A stretch of DNA of 34,934 bases from positions 1 to 34,934 of the forward strand of contig CAISGE010000024.1 of assembly GCA_903884815.1 (NCBI GenBank). Reading direction: 5' to 3'. A model generated the notes under the pieces. That model had not been told where the DNA came from. It saw only the letters and a program-made list of their open reading frames with translations, and searched no databases. This document shows, in pieces, positions 23,928 through 32,926 of the stretch (position 1 is its first letter; every line of letters begins with the position of its first letter). This stretch comes from Candidatus Omnitrophota bacterium. Its GTDB lineage: Bacteria > Omnitrophota > Omnitrophia > Omnitrophales > Aquincolibacteriaceae. The position numbers were made by a program, and so were the translations under genes.

Positions 23928-24900
23928 TCCCTCTCTCAGAAACCATCAGGGACAGCTCTCGATAAATCTGGGTGACGTCCTGATCTATGAAGCGGTTCGC
24001 GAAACCCTGCAGTCCATTTTCCCGGGCGCTGAATTCAACAGACTGTCCACGCATCAGTTTCCGGAAGAGCACCATTACAGACAAATAGACGCAAGCGATC
24101 TTGTCTTTGTCGGGGGAACGAACCTCCTGTCGTCAGACGTTCGGACTTATAATCAATGGAAACTCAACCGCGACGAAGACGATCATCGATCCCCGCGGAT
24201 CAGCGATGTCATACTCTTCGGGGTCGGTTGGTGGCAATACCAAGGCTTGCCGACGCCCGATACAAAATCTTATTATGAGAAGATCCTCAGTCGTTCGTCG
24301 CTGCATTCCGTCAGAGACTCCTACACGAAACACAGACTGAGTTCCATGGGAATCCATAATGCTCTTAATACGTCATGCCCCACACTGTGGAAACTGCATG
24401 ACCTAGACACCAATCGCGGGGGGAGAGAACGCCAGCACTGTCTTTTTACATTCACCGACTATTATCGTGATCCAGTGGCCGATACGGAGATGCTCGAAAT
24501 TATTTTACGGAACTATCCAGGGCGCATTTATTATTTTCCGCAGGGGACCGAAGATGTCGCTTACCTGCATTCTCTAGAGATATACGGCTCGCACAGAGAA
24601 CAGATCACGCTTCTCGATCACAACGTTGATGCTTTGAACGAAGTGATTCGGGATGGGGATATTAATTATATTGGTACGCGCCTTCATTGCGGAATTAAAT
24701 GCTTGCAAAACGGCATAGCGGCCATCATCATCGCGGTTGATAATCGTGCGGCGGAGATCGAAAAGGACGTTAATCTTCCGGTTATAAGCAGAAAAGAGCT
24801 TTACCGCTTGCAGGATTGGCTCGATGGAAAGCATTTGTTTGACCGTATCAAACTTCCCCTTGAGGCCATAAAGAAATGGAAACGCCAATTCGTCAATTAA
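23908..24900 (+). CDS. Polysaccharide pyruvyl transferase family protein
   Basis: A 330-aa protein of the polysaccharide pyruvyl transferase family (CsaB-like), which ketal-links pyruvate from PEP to sugars. Features: an early NLGDVLIYEAV segment, VFVGGTNLLSSD, SVRDSYTKHRLSSMGI and GTRLHCGIKC (from residue 256), the conserved GxRLH motif near the active site. Length is normal. The start lies 20 bp inside the TylF-like gene and its stop lies 25 bp past the next methyltransferase start, so translation is probably coupled. Family membership does not fix the reaction; some members are sugar-phosphate transferases. Confidence 0.87.
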   Translation: MKITIFDPSLRNHQGQLSINLGDVLIYEAVRETLQSIFPGAEFNRLSTHQFPEEHHYRQIDASDLVFVGGTNLLSSDVRTYNQWKLNRDEDDHRSPRISDVILFGVGWWQYQGLPTPDTKSYYEKILSRSSLHSVRDSYTKHRLSSMGIHNALNTSCPTLWKLHDLDTNRGGRERQHCLFTFTDYYRDPVADTEMLEIILRNYPGRIYYFPQGTEDVAYLHSLEIYGSHREQITLLDHNVDALNEVIRDGDINYIGTRLHCGIKCLQNGIAAIIIAVDNRAAEIEKDVNLPVISRKELYRLQDWLDGKHLFDRIKLPLEAIKKWKRQFVN

Positions 24901-25677
24901 AAGCGGCAGCAAGTTTGCTCAACCTCGGTTGCGGGAACAGATATCATACAGCGTGGACCAATGTTGATATTCGCTCGAGTGTCCCGGAGATCATGGCGCA
25001 TGATCTTACTCGGGAATTACCGTTTGAAAAGGAATCCTTTCATGGGGTCTACAGTTCCCATATCATTGAGCATCTACCCAGAAGTTGCATCCCGATGTTT
25101 CTCCAGGAATGCTATCGGGTGCTGATTCCGGGGGGGGGTTATCCGCGTAGTCACGCCAGACTTTGAACAAATAGCGCGGATCTATCTTGAAGTGCTCGAC
25201 GGCTCTCTTCGGGGGGATGTTGAAGCGCAAAAAAAATACGAATGGATCGTCATCGAAATGTTCGACCAGATGGTCCGCGATCAATCCGGCGGAGAAATGC
25301 TGAAATATTGGCAACAAAATCCCATGCCAGCCGAAAAATTCGTTATTGAACGCGTCGGATCAGAAGCCTTGAATGCGATCCATCGCCTCCGTATTTCCCC
25401 TGTAAGTCATGGCGCGGCTTCAGTGCCGGAAGGATCCGCTGACCCCGGGAAGATAGGCTCGTTTAGAATCTCCGGTGAAGTTCACCAATGGATGTACGAT
25501 CGGTACTCTCTGAAGGGGCTGCTCGAAACGGCAGGCTTCTCAGCGATCAAACAGTGCAGGGCCGATGAGTCAGCTATTTCAGAATTCAACAGTTATCTCC
25601 TGGATATTGAAAATGACGGTTCAGTCCGAAAACCCGATTCTCTTTTTATCGAGGCTGTGAAACCACTCCCCTCATGA
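24876..25677 (+). pseudogene. SAM methyltransferase frameshifted at a G9 tract
   Basis: Two frames make one class I methyltransferase of about 266 aa. The first (24876 to 25166) carries motif I LLNLGCGNRYH, VDIRSSVPE and HIIEHLPRS up to VLIPGGG; it then reads PRSHARL and stops. Deleting one G from the run at 25130-25138 gives IPGGVIRVVTPDFEQIARIY and continues open to the stop at 25675-25677, including VHQWMYDRYSLKGLLETAGF. The +1 G may be an assembly error, phase variation or a fixed mutation. The stop overlaps the next glycosyltransferase ATG by 4 bp. Confidence 0.88.
25130..25138 (+). repeat. Poly-G tract (9 G) causing frameshift
   Basis: Nine consecutive G residues within the methyltransferase gene. 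With eight G the reading frame is restored for the whole gene; with nine it terminates after 96 codons. Tracts of this length are prone to slipped-strand mispairing and act as on/off switches of surface-glycan genes in several Gram-negative bacteria. Confidence 0.85.
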
Positions 25678-27677
25678 ATATCGTCCAGATAAGTACTTAT
25701 GATTCGACCGGAGGCGCTGCCAAGGCTGCGTACCGGCTCCATCGCGGCTTACGAGAGATGGGCGAAAACAGCCTCATGCTGGTAAAGCACAAATCTTCCT
25801 CTGACACCACGATTCTTCAAATGGCGGAGCATTTTTCGCGAGAGACGGCCGCGATGGATTTTTATTGCGGCACGGTGATCCAGAAAAACTATATCAACTC
25901 GCACAGAACGGATATTAGCAATACGTTCTTTTCCCTCCCTTATCCCGGAATGGATCTCGAAAGGCATCCCGCCATACAGGCGGCCGACATTATCAACCTC
26001 CACTGGATTGCTTATTATCAATCACCGGAATCGCTGAGAAAAATATTGTCTCTTGGTAAACCTGTTGTCTGGACCTTGCATGATCAATGGCCATTCACAG
26101 GCGGTTGCCATTATTCGGCAGGCTGCCTGAAGTACGTGAACGAGTGCTCTTCGTGCCCACAACTCTCGGAAGATCCCTTCGGCCTTTCGGCCGCGATCCT
26201 GAAGGATAGGAAAAACGTCTTCCAAGATACGCCGTTGACCTTGGTGTCTCCCAGCCGTTGGATGGCCCATTGCGCGAGGGAGAGCCTTATTTTCCGGAAG
26301 GCTCGGATCGAAACAATCCCGAATTCGATCGACACTGGGAAGTACAGCCCGATGCCCAAGGATCTCGCGAGAAAGAATCTAGGCATGGATCCCGAGGGTA
26401 TCGTTCTACTTTTTGGAAGTGAGAATATGGCCGAGAGAAGGAAGGGGTTGAGTGAATTGCTGCAATCACTACATTTTTGCATGGCCTCCGCACAGTGGGG
26501 AGGCGTGTCCTCAAAAGGGAAGATCCGCGTGCTCTGTTATGGGAATCCACCGCCTGAGTTGCAATCGTCAGGGATACCGATCATTCCCCTGGGATTTCTC
26601 CGCGATGAAGAACAACTTCGTTTTGTCTACTGCGCGGCGGATATTTTCCTCCTACCCTCTCTTGAGGATAATCTGCCCAATACAATACTGGAATCTCTGA
26701 GCTGTGGAACACCGGTGATCGCATTCGATACCGGGGGCATTCGTGATATCGTTATCGATGGCCGGACGGGATTCACGCTACCCCTTGGCAATCATCGTGC
26801 TTTCGGTGAGGCGATCGCGGCTCTTTGCATAAACCAGAAGCAACGAGAATCACTGGGGCAGAATGCCCGGGCACTCATGGCCGAACAATTTGCTCTGGCA
26901 AATCAAGCGCGGGATTATGCAGCTCTCTATCAAGATGTGATCAAGACCCCGACAAGCACTGCGGATCACTGCGTTGGCCCAGCGCACAATAGCCAGGCAT
27001 CAGAGAACGGCTTAGGTGTTCACATGCAACAAATCTATGATCAAGTATTATATCGATCATTAAAAGAGTACGCGCTTCAGATGCAGCAGAATGAATATAG
27101 GAATAGCGAAGAACGAAAAGCCCATGTGCAAGCGCTGGATGATCTGACCGTTGTGCTCAAAACGGCGGGTGAAGAACGTCAAGCCCATGTGCAAGCGCTG
27201 GATGATCTGACCGTTGCGCTCAAAACGGCGGATGAAGAACGCAAAGCCCACGTGCAAGCGCTGGATGATCTGACCGTTGCGCTCAAAACGGCGGATGAAG
27301 AACGCAAAGCCCACGTGCAAGCGCTGGCTGATCTGACCGTTGCTCTCAAAACGGCGGGTGAAGAACGCAAAGCCCACGTACAAGCTCTGGATGATCTGAC
27401 TGCTGGGCTCAAAACGGCGGGTGAAGAACGCAAAGCCCATGTGCAAGCGCTGGCTGATCTGACCGTTGCTCTCAAAACGGCTGGCGAGGAACGTAATGCT
27501 CATCTCCACGCAATAGAAAAGCTGACGACACATAATAAGAACTTACTGGCAGTGCTTGCTCGCCGTCCGATCCAGATGATACTGCACCTATTTAGAATAT
27601 CATTACCTTCTTTGACGCAGGAGACAGATGTTCCTCTGTGCGAAAATAATTCAGTATCAGGAAACCGAAATGTCTGA
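25674..27677 (+). CDS. Family 4 glycosyltransferase with repetitive helical tail
   Basis: A 667-aa protein. Residues 1-430 are a GT4-type GT-B enzyme: QISTYDSTGGAAKAAYRLH, LHDQWPFTGGCHYSAGC, a Cys-rich CxxC loop, IPNSIDTGKYSP, FGSENMAERRKG and the donor-binding EDNLPNTILESLSCGTPVI (from 331). Similar enzymes (WcaC-like) build exopolysaccharides. Residues 479-625 are six 21-residue repeats (EERKAHVQALDDLTVALKTA) and a partial seventh, predicted to be a long amphipathic coiled coil, followed by a short basic C-terminus. The tail may set oligomerisation or chain length as a molecular ruler (inference). The ATG overlaps the broken methyltransferase stop by 4 bp; the end overlaps the next GT2 by 8 bp. 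Confidence 0.9.
   Translation: MNIVQISTYDSTGGAAKAAYRLHRGLREMGENSLMLVKHKSSSDTTILQMAEHFSRETAAMDFYCGTVIQKNYINSHRTDISNTFFSLPYPGMDLERHPAIQAADIINLHWIAYYQSPESLRKILSLGKPVVWTLHDQWPFTGGCHYSAGCLKYVNECSSCPQLSEDPFGLSAAILKDRKNVFQDTPLTLVSPSRWMAHCARESLIFRKARIETIPNSIDTGKYSPMPKDLARKNLGMDPEGIVLLFGSENMAERRKGLSELLQSLHFCMASAQWGGVSSKGKIRVLCYGNPPPELQSSGIPIIPLGFLRDEEQLRFVYCAADIFLLPSLEDNLPNTILESLSCGTPVIAFDTGGIRDIVIDGRTGFTLPLGNHRAFGEAIAALCINQKQRESLGQNARALMAEQFALANQARDYAALYQDVIKTPTSTADHCVGPAHNSQASENGLGVHMQQIYDQVLYRSLKEYALQMQQNEYRNSEERKAHVQALDDLTVVLKTAGEERQAHVQALDDLTVALKTADEERKAHVQALDDLTVALKTADEERKAHVQALADLTVALKTAGEERKAHVQALDDLTAGLKTAGEERKAHVQALADLTVALKTAGEERNAHLHAIEKLTTHNKNLLAVLARRPIQMILHLFRISLPSLTQETDVPLCENNSVSGNRNV
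27108..27548 (+). repeat. In-frame 63-bp tandem repeat, 6 full copies plus partial
   Basis: Units begin at 27108, 27171, 27234, 27297, 27360 and 27423, with a degenerate seventh at 27486-27548. Each 63-bp unit encodes 21 residues (three heptads). Units 2-4 are nearly identical in DNA, pointing to recent expansion, while unit 1 and the last units have diverged. Copy number changes keep the frame, so the tail can lengthen or shorten without loss of the enzyme. Short-read assembly may have collapsed or expanded the array. Confidence 0.95.
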
Positions 27678-28548
27678 TCTGCCAACCCTATCCATAGTCA
27701 CCCCATGTCTCAATCAGGCGGCCTATGTCGAAAAGACGATCCAAAGCATTCATGATCAAAGCTACCCGTACCTTGAACATATCGTCATGGATGGGGGGTC
27801 CACCGATGGCAGTCTGGAAATCATCAAACGTTATGCCGATCGTTTGGTTTGGGTCAGCGAACCGGATGGTGGGCAATATCACGCCATTGCAAAGGGTTTC
27901 GCCAAAACAACAGGAGAAGTCATGGCGTGGCTTAATTCCGATGACATCTATTTACCGGGAGCGTTGCGCGTCATCGGAGAGATCTTCCGCGATTTTCCGG
28001 ATGTCGAATGGATCACGACGCGATTCCCTTTGGGAATTGATAACCGCGGAACGCTCATCAAAATGGCATACTTTTCCGGGTTTTCAAAAAGTAATTTCCT
28101 GCGAGGTGATTACTTGCCGGCATGCGGATGGAAGGCCATGGGATTTATTCAGCAAGAATCCACGTTCTGGCGAAGGAGTCTTTGGGAAAAGGCCGGCAGC
28201 GCCTTCCACGGGACACTTCATTACGCTGGGGATTTTGAGCTTTGGAGTCGTTTTTTCGAGCATGCGCAGCTCTATGGCGTCGATGTTCCGCTGGGTTGTT
28301 TTCGCCGTCATGACATGCAGAAAACAAGCAATTTTTTTCAAAAGTATCTCGATGAGGCGAAAAGTGTTTTTCTCAATGCTGGGGGAAGGGTTCTGCCGCA
28401 GCCAATACAAACACTTCGAATGCGTCTCATCAGAGCTTGTGACACATCCGCTACTTGTCGCCGGCACGCCAGTCAGATAGGACTGCTCAAGGGGATACGA
28501 AACATTACCTATGACTGGGGCCGATCCTGTTGGGCGAAAGAGAATTAA
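27670..28548 (+). CDS. Family 2 glycosyltransferase
   Basis: A 292-aa GT-A glycosyltransferase. TLSIVTPCLNQAAYVEKTIQ opens the domain, MDGGSTDGSLEIIKRY is the nucleotide-binding strand, AWLNSDDIYLPGAL contains the DxD-like NSDD (89-92) and FWRRSLWEKAG plus GDFELWSRFF form the acceptor/catalytic-base region. Length is typical. The frame is open from 27628, but the ATG at 27670 matches family N-termini and gives an 8-bp overlap with the GT4 gene. The next GT2 starts at the base after its stop. Specificity is unknown. Confidence 0.9.
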   Translation: MSDLPTLSIVTPCLNQAAYVEKTIQSIHDQSYPYLEHIVMDGGSTDGSLEIIKRYADRLVWVSEPDGGQYHAIAKGFAKTTGEVMAWLNSDDIYLPGALRVIGEIFRDFPDVEWITTRFPLGIDNRGTLIKMAYFSGFSKSNFLRGDYLPACGWKAMGFIQQESTFWRRSLWEKAGSAFHGTLHYAGDFELWSRFFEHAQLYGVDVPLGCFRRHDMQKTSNFFQKYLDEAKSVFLNAGGRVLPQPIQTLRMRLIRACDTSATCRRHASQIGLLKGIRNITYDWGRSCWAKEN

Positions 28549-29907
28549 ATGGGAAAGAAAAAAATAACATTCCCGACTTTCGACGAATATGCCAAGAAAG
28601 TGGCCGATTGCCCGCGTTTGATCGGTGGCTATCGCTCCAAGGGCCTTGCTTCCGTTCGTAAGGATATTCCACTGGTAAGCATCATCACCGTCACCCACAA
28701 CACTGAAAAAACATTGCTGCGAACGCTGGACAGTGTACGTGCGCAAACCTACCAGAACATTGAACATATTATCATCGATGGCGGATCCACTGATGGAACC
28801 CTTGAGCTCATTCAGGCCAACGAAGATGCCATCGCGTACTGGCGTTCTGAGCGAGATAACGGCATTTATGATGCTTTCAACAAAGGCGTGGTCCTCACCA
28901 CAGGCCAATACATCGGAATATTAAATGCTGATGACTATTATGAACCCGATCAGATAGAAAGTGCAGTAGCGGTACTCCTGAAGACGGAGGCACCCTTTGT
29001 CCACGGAGATATCGTCATGCATGGATGGAAAGGATTGGATGTCCCTTTATTGGGAGATCCGGACTATGCGTCTCGAATCGCGCAGGGGATGCCCGCAATT
29101 TTCCAGGTGACAGTATTGTGTCAAGCGGACGTTTTCAAGCGCTGCGGATTATTTTCCACTCGTTATCTTGTTGCTGGGGACTTCGAATGGTTTTTGCGCC
29201 TGGCCCAGCAGGGCTATATTGGCGCACACAGCCCTTCGATCCGCGCTCACATGCAGGCTGGCGGCATTTCAACAACACGCCAGCGTCGGACAATGTTAGA
29301 ATCCGGGCTTATTATTTGGCAGCATGGTCTGCCCCTAGGCCGTGCTGTGCGGCTGACGCTTCCTCGCGTCATTTTCCCCAACGGAAACAGCCAGTTTGTT
29401 TCTATCATTAAAGAGTTCAGAAATAATCCGGGACATACTTTATGGAAGGTCATACGCAAGGCCATCAACGCACTTACAAGTCACAATAAAAATAATCATC
29501 CGGAGCGCCGGATAGAATCCCTGCTCGACGTCTTTTTAAATGCGCGCCAAGTGTGTTCGAGCATATCTCCGCTTGGCCTGGAGTGGTTGTATGGCATTGC
29601 TTTACAATCCCGAACGTATTTCATTAAGGCTGCGTGGGGCCCCGAGGTGTCCGCCGCAAAGATCTTGTTGCAAGGAGGCGGTTCCCGCCAAGTACCGACT
29701 TCGAGTTCTGCCGACGTGCTTCTGCTTGATGTTGATCATATGAACACAGTTGATCTTCAAAAGGAAATCAGATACCGGACCGTCCTTGCTGTAAATAACG
29801 CGAAGATCCCTACGAGAATATTGAATTTGCCTCATCGCAGCTTTGGCTCGCTTCTGATCTTTGGTACGCATCTGAATGCGGATCTTTCGAGAAGGGAGGC
29901 GCTTTAG
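28549..29907 (+). CDS. Family 2 glycosyltransferase with extra C-terminal domain
   Basis: A 452-aa protein. Residues 40-270 are GT2: PLVSIITVTHNTEKTLLRTL, IIDGGSTDGTLELI, GILNADDYYEPD (NADD at 126-129) and GDFEWFLRLAQQG. This part resembles WcaA-type enzymes. Residues 320-452 are extra: SPLGLEWLYGIALQSRTYF (GLEWLYG at 343-349) looks like the C-terminal motif of WecG/TagA/CpsF transferases, and the remainder (LLLDVDHMNTVDLQ, SFGSLLIFGTHL) is unfamiliar. It may be a fusion with a remnant of such a gene. It starts directly after the upstream stop (TAA then ATG). Confidence 0.88.
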   Translation: MGKKKITFPTFDEYAKKVADCPRLIGGYRSKGLASVRKDIPLVSIITVTHNTEKTLLRTLDSVRAQTYQNIEHIIIDGGSTDGTLELIQANEDAIAYWRSERDNGIYDAFNKGVVLTTGQYIGILNADDYYEPDQIESAVAVLLKTEAPFVHGDIVMHGWKGLDVPLLGDPDYASRIAQGMPAIFQVTVLCQADVFKRCGLFSTRYLVAGDFEWFLRLAQQGYIGAHSPSIRAHMQAGGISTTRQRRTMLESGLIIWQHGLPLGRAVRLTLPRVIFPNGNSQFVSIIKEFRNNPGHTLWKVIRKAINALTSHNKNNHPERRIESLLDVFLNARQVCSSISPLGLEWLYGIALQSRTYFIKAAWGPEVSAAKILLQGGGSRQVPTSSSADVLLLDVDHMNTVDLQKEIRYRTVLAVNNAKIPTRILNLPHRSFGSLLIFGTHLNADLSRREAL

Positions 29908-29912
29908 TTCTC

Positions 29913-31178
29913 ATGTATAGAAAAATACAAAAGAAACTTTTGGAAGGGCAATCTCTGAGACTAGTTTTTTTTAATGATACGGGTTTCATTGGGGGAGCCG
30001 GTATAGGCCATCGACGTCAGATCCAGTCATTTATCGAGGCGGGGCACTCCGTTGCTGCAATCTGCTGGCTTAAAAACCCGTTTCCTGATCCTTTGCCCCC
30101 TCTCGGGCGATCACGGACAGGGCGCTGGTTGGGGATGCACAGCTTGCCTCATGTTCATCGTGATCACGGCTTCTCGGATTCCAAGATCATTTCCACTATG
30201 GTTGAACGGATCGTTTCCATGTCACCCGATTTAGTCGTGGTTGGAAATCTTCATTGGGCTGGCTGGCCCATTCAAATCCTGGAACGACTGAGAGGTGAAC
30301 GGATTCCCACAATTGCCTATCTGCATGACTGCTACTGGCTGACCGGGCGATGCGCTTATACGGGAACATGCACAAAATACTTGAATGGATGCGATGCGGC
30401 CTGTCCGACGCCGACCGAATACCCTCCGGAGGCACCCGATCTCATTGAAAGTGCTTGGACTGCTCGGCGTGAAGTATTTCTCGGAGATAACGCGATTCCT
30501 CTTTTTGCAAACAGCCGATGGATGTGCGATATCGCTTCGTCGGCATTTCAACATCGGGCGATCGCGAAATTCTCGCCGTTAGGGCTGGACACATCCTTGT
30601 TTTTGCCGATCGACCGTTCTCTTGCGAGAAGGTTGCTTAAACTGCCGGTGGATGGGGTGTTGGTTTTGGCCGGGGCAATTGATCTTCGTGAGCCGAGAAA
30701 AGGCGGTGAGTTATTAGAGACGGTAATCAAAGACATCCATAGTCAAACTTCGGCACGGGTGCTAACATTTGGCGCGCGTTCCGAGCAATTTCAAGACGTT
30801 CTCAGCTTGGGTGTGATCGAAGATGAACGAATGATGCCGCTGGTCTATAGCGCGGCGGATCTTATGATCCATACTGCCCATGAGGAGTCTTTTGGACAGA
30901 CGCTCATGGAGGCCTCGGCTTGTGGTATTCCAGTTATTTCCATGGCCGCCGGAGGTATGGTGGATATAGCACGGCATGGAAAAAATGGAATGAATGTGCC
31001 GCCCAACGATCCACGGGCCTATTTCGAAGCCGTCCGGAGCCTATTAGAAAACTCCGCATTGCGCGTCCGATTTGGAACGGAGGGGCGGAAACTGGCCGAA
31101 CGGGAACACTCGCTCCCGGCGCAGTATGGCCATTGGAAAAAAAACCTTTTGGAGCTGTGTGATGAAACCAGGGATTAA
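29913..31178 (+). CDS. Family 4 glycosyltransferase
   Basis: A 421-aa GT-B enzyme related to the GT4 at 25674. Motifs: FFNDTGFIGGAGIGHRRQ, LHDCYWLTGRCAYTGTCTKY with a Cys-rich loop, FANSRWMCDIA, FSPLGLDTSLFLP, GAIDLREPRKGG and HEESFGQTLMEASACGIPVI, the donor-sugar binding region with the EX7E motif. The shared Cys loop (CxYxGxC) groups both with WcaC-like exopolysaccharide transferases. The ribosome site (GGGAGG near 29894) is rather far from the ATG at 29913, so start assignment is only moderate. The end overlaps the methyltransferase at 31162 by 17 bp. Confidence 0.9.
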   Translation: MYRKIQKKLLEGQSLRLVFFNDTGFIGGAGIGHRRQIQSFIEAGHSVAAICWLKNPFPDPLPPLGRSRTGRWLGMHSLPHVHRDHGFSDSKIISTMVERIVSMSPDLVVVGNLHWAGWPIQILERLRGERIPTIAYLHDCYWLTGRCAYTGTCTKYLNGCDAACPTPTEYPPEAPDLIESAWTARREVFLGDNAIPLFANSRWMCDIASSAFQHRAIAKFSPLGLDTSLFLPIDRSLARRLLKLPVDGVLVLAGAIDLREPRKGGELLETVIKDIHSQTSARVLTFGARSEQFQDVLSLGVIEDERMMPLVYSAADLMIHTAHEESFGQTLMEASACGIPVISMAAGGMVDIARHGKNGMNVPPNDPRAYFEAVRSLLENSALRVRFGTEGRKLAEREHSLPAQYGHWKKNLLELCDETRD

Positions 31179-32034
31179 GGAGTCGTTGCAAAGGGTGTTT
31201 CGCGGATTTTCCCGAGAACAGGCTGCTGAACATGCGGGACATCGGCAAGTGTCTCCGGAACTATTTCTATGTAAGCCCGATTTTGATTTTGTCGAGCGAA
31301 GCCTGCCTCGCCTGCGCGGGTGGCTTTTCCCGGAGGCTGCCTACATGACATGTCATCTTTTGCGGCAACAAACTGCTTGGGGTATACGAGGGGCGGGTGT
31401 TGAAATAGGAATTTATGAAGGCCGTTATTTAGCGCTCATCCATCGACTTTTGACAGAACGTTCCGATGCGACGATCGGGATCGATACGTTTCAATTCATA
31501 TCGGAAAAAGAAGTCAGGGGCGCCTTAAGGACCGTGCTGGGCCCGGAGGCATCCGCCTTGGTTTTCCAGAAGCGCAATAGCGCCTCGATTCGCCCTGAAG
31601 AGCTTTGTGATTGGGCGAAGGGACGGCCGGCAGTAATTAGCATCGATGGAGATCATGGCGCCACCGCGGTCACTCGGGATCTCACCCTGGCGGAGGACGT
31701 GTTGCGAGAGGGCGGGTTGGTGGTTGTCGATGACTTTTTGAATCATTTTGCTGTGGGGGTGACCGAGGGCGTTTACGCGTACCTGTTCGAAAAAAAGATT
31801 AAGCTCGTGCCCTGTGTCTTTATCGGGCAAAAACTGTTTTTTTGTCTTCCTGGAGATGCCAATCGATATCGCACGGCCGCTTTCCGGTTCGGACAGTACG
31901 GATCGATTAAGAGTTGTGTGGATTTTCGCGATTATCTTCGGCGTGATATCAGTTATGTTGAGCCGAGAATCGCTGGACATAAAGTTGTGATGTTTGTTTC
32001 GCCTCGTTGCGATGCGGCCTGCGTGGCATCGTGA
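31162..32034 (+). CDS. Class I SAM methyltransferase (Methyltransf_24-like)
   Basis: A 290-aa protein with GAGVEIGIYEGRYLALI (77-93, SAM binding), IGIDTFQF (acidic strand end), AVISIDGDHGATAVTRDL (D162, D164, metal-binding region) and LVVVDDFLNH. The order resembles metal-dependent glycan or polyketide methyltransferases of the Methyltransf_24 group. I choose the ATG at 31162, with GGAG at 31151-31154, over the longer frame from 31072, which would run 107 bp inside the preceding gene. The gap to the FkbM-like gene is 55 bp. Confidence 0.85.
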   Translation: MKPGIKESLQRVFRGFSREQAAEHAGHRQVSPELFLCKPDFDFVERSLPRLRGWLFPEAAYMTCHLLRQQTAWGIRGAGVEIGIYEGRYLALIHRLLTERSDATIGIDTFQFISEKEVRGALRTVLGPEASALVFQKRNSASIRPEELCDWAKGRPAVISIDGDHGATAVTRDLTLAEDVLREGGLVVVDDFLNHFAVGVTEGVYAYLFEKKIKLVPCVFIGQKLFFCLPGDANRYRTAAFRFGQYGSIKSCVDFRDYLRRDISYVEPRIAGHKVVMFVSPRCDAACVAS

Positions 32035-32089
32035 TAAAGGTTTTGCTCGTGAGCTCGCAATACATGAGAACCTGAAAGGTTTGAAGAAT

Positions 32090-32881
32090 ATGCTATCAGC
32101 CATAAAACATTTTTTTGTTTCAAGTCGGATTGGGCCGCTGGCCCGGAAACTTTTTGCCAGCAAGGCGGAAACTTTGTCTCATGGGGGAGCGGCCGCCGTA
32201 AGTGAGCCGCCGGAGACCTTGGCCTTTCGTGCGGCATCCACGGTCCGGGCGTTAGAGCGTATCGCTTCTCGAGGCATTGAGATCGAGTGCGTAATCGATG
32301 TGGGTGCCTCGAATGGGATGTGGACGGCCGCAACGATGCCGGTGTTTCCGGGTGCCCGCTATTTATTGGTTGAAGCTCAAAAAGGACACTTGGACGCGCT
32401 CCAGCATTTTGTAAAACAACATTCTAATGCGGAATATGTGCTTGCAGCAGCCGGTGATGAAGAGAGCACGGTTTTTTTTGACGACGGCAATCTTTTTGGG
32501 GGCGTGGCAAGTAAGGAACAAACGGTTGCGGCGAAGATCCGTGTTCCGATGATTACGCTCGATGCCGAGGTGAAGCGGCGGGGCCTTAAGGGCGCTTATC
32601 TGGTCAAGCTTGATACGCACGGCTTTGAAGTTCCGATCCTTAAAGGAGCGGTTGAGACATTGAAAATGACGAATTTGGTTGTTATCGAAACCTATAACTT
32701 CCGTATCGCGCCTGGCTCGCTGCTTTTTCATGAAATGTGTGGATTTATGGAAAAGCACGGGTTTGGAGTAATCGATATTTCCGAGCCGCTATGGCGCACT
32801 CATGATCGATCCTTTTGGCAGATCGATCTGTTTTTCGTCCGTCTCGATAGGCCTGAGTTTTCATACTTGGCATACGCCTGA
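32090..32881 (+). CDS. FkbM-family methyltransferase
   Basis: A 263-aa FkbM-like methyltransferase. VIDVGASNGMWT (68-79) is motif I, LLVEAQKGHLDAL the acidic strand, MITLDAEVKRRG and VKLDTHGFEVPILKGA (172-187) the FkbM signature (LD-x-x-G-x-E-x-x-x-L-x-G), followed by VVIETYNF. The family O-methylates sugars and polyketides. The frame is open from 31994, but earlier starts lie within the previous gene and the ATG at 32090 (GAAGA upstream) matches family length. Confidence 0.9.
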   Translation: MLSAIKHFFVSSRIGPLARKLFASKAETLSHGGAAAVSEPPETLAFRAASTVRALERIASRGIEIECVIDVGASNGMWTAATMPVFPGARYLLVEAQKGHLDALQHFVKQHSNAEYVLAAAGDEESTVFFDDGNLFGGVASKEQTVAAKIRVPMITLDAEVKRRGLKGAYLVKLDTHGFEVPILKGAVETLKMTNLVVIETYNFRIAPGSLLFHEMCGFMEKHGFGVIDISEPLWRTHDRSFWQIDLFFVRLDRPEFSYLAYA

Positions 32882-32914
32882 TGCTTGCGTGACTCGATGG
32901 GGACAAATTATTTC

Positions 32915-32921
32915 AAGGAGG
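32915..32921 (+). promoter_or_regulatory. Strong Shine-Dalgarno deciding the TylF-like start
   Basis: AAGGAGG at 32915-32921 lies five bases before the ATG at 32927. This full consensus site shows that the TTG at 32885 and the ATG at 32897, in the same open frame, are not the main starts. Confidence 0.85.
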
Positions 32922-32926
32922 TTCTG

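Noticed and set aside
27060..27533. Long antisense open frames over the repeat array
   Set aside because: They are mirror images of the 63-bp repeat on the coding strand; the + strand frame continues an intact glycosyltransferase.
27108..27548. CRISPR array
   Set aside because: The units are directly adjacent with no unique spacers and are in frame with a protein.
31072..31161. Upstream extension of the methyltransferase at 31162
   Set aside because: It would overlap the GT4 gene by over 100 bp; the ATG at 31162 has GGAG at proper spacing.
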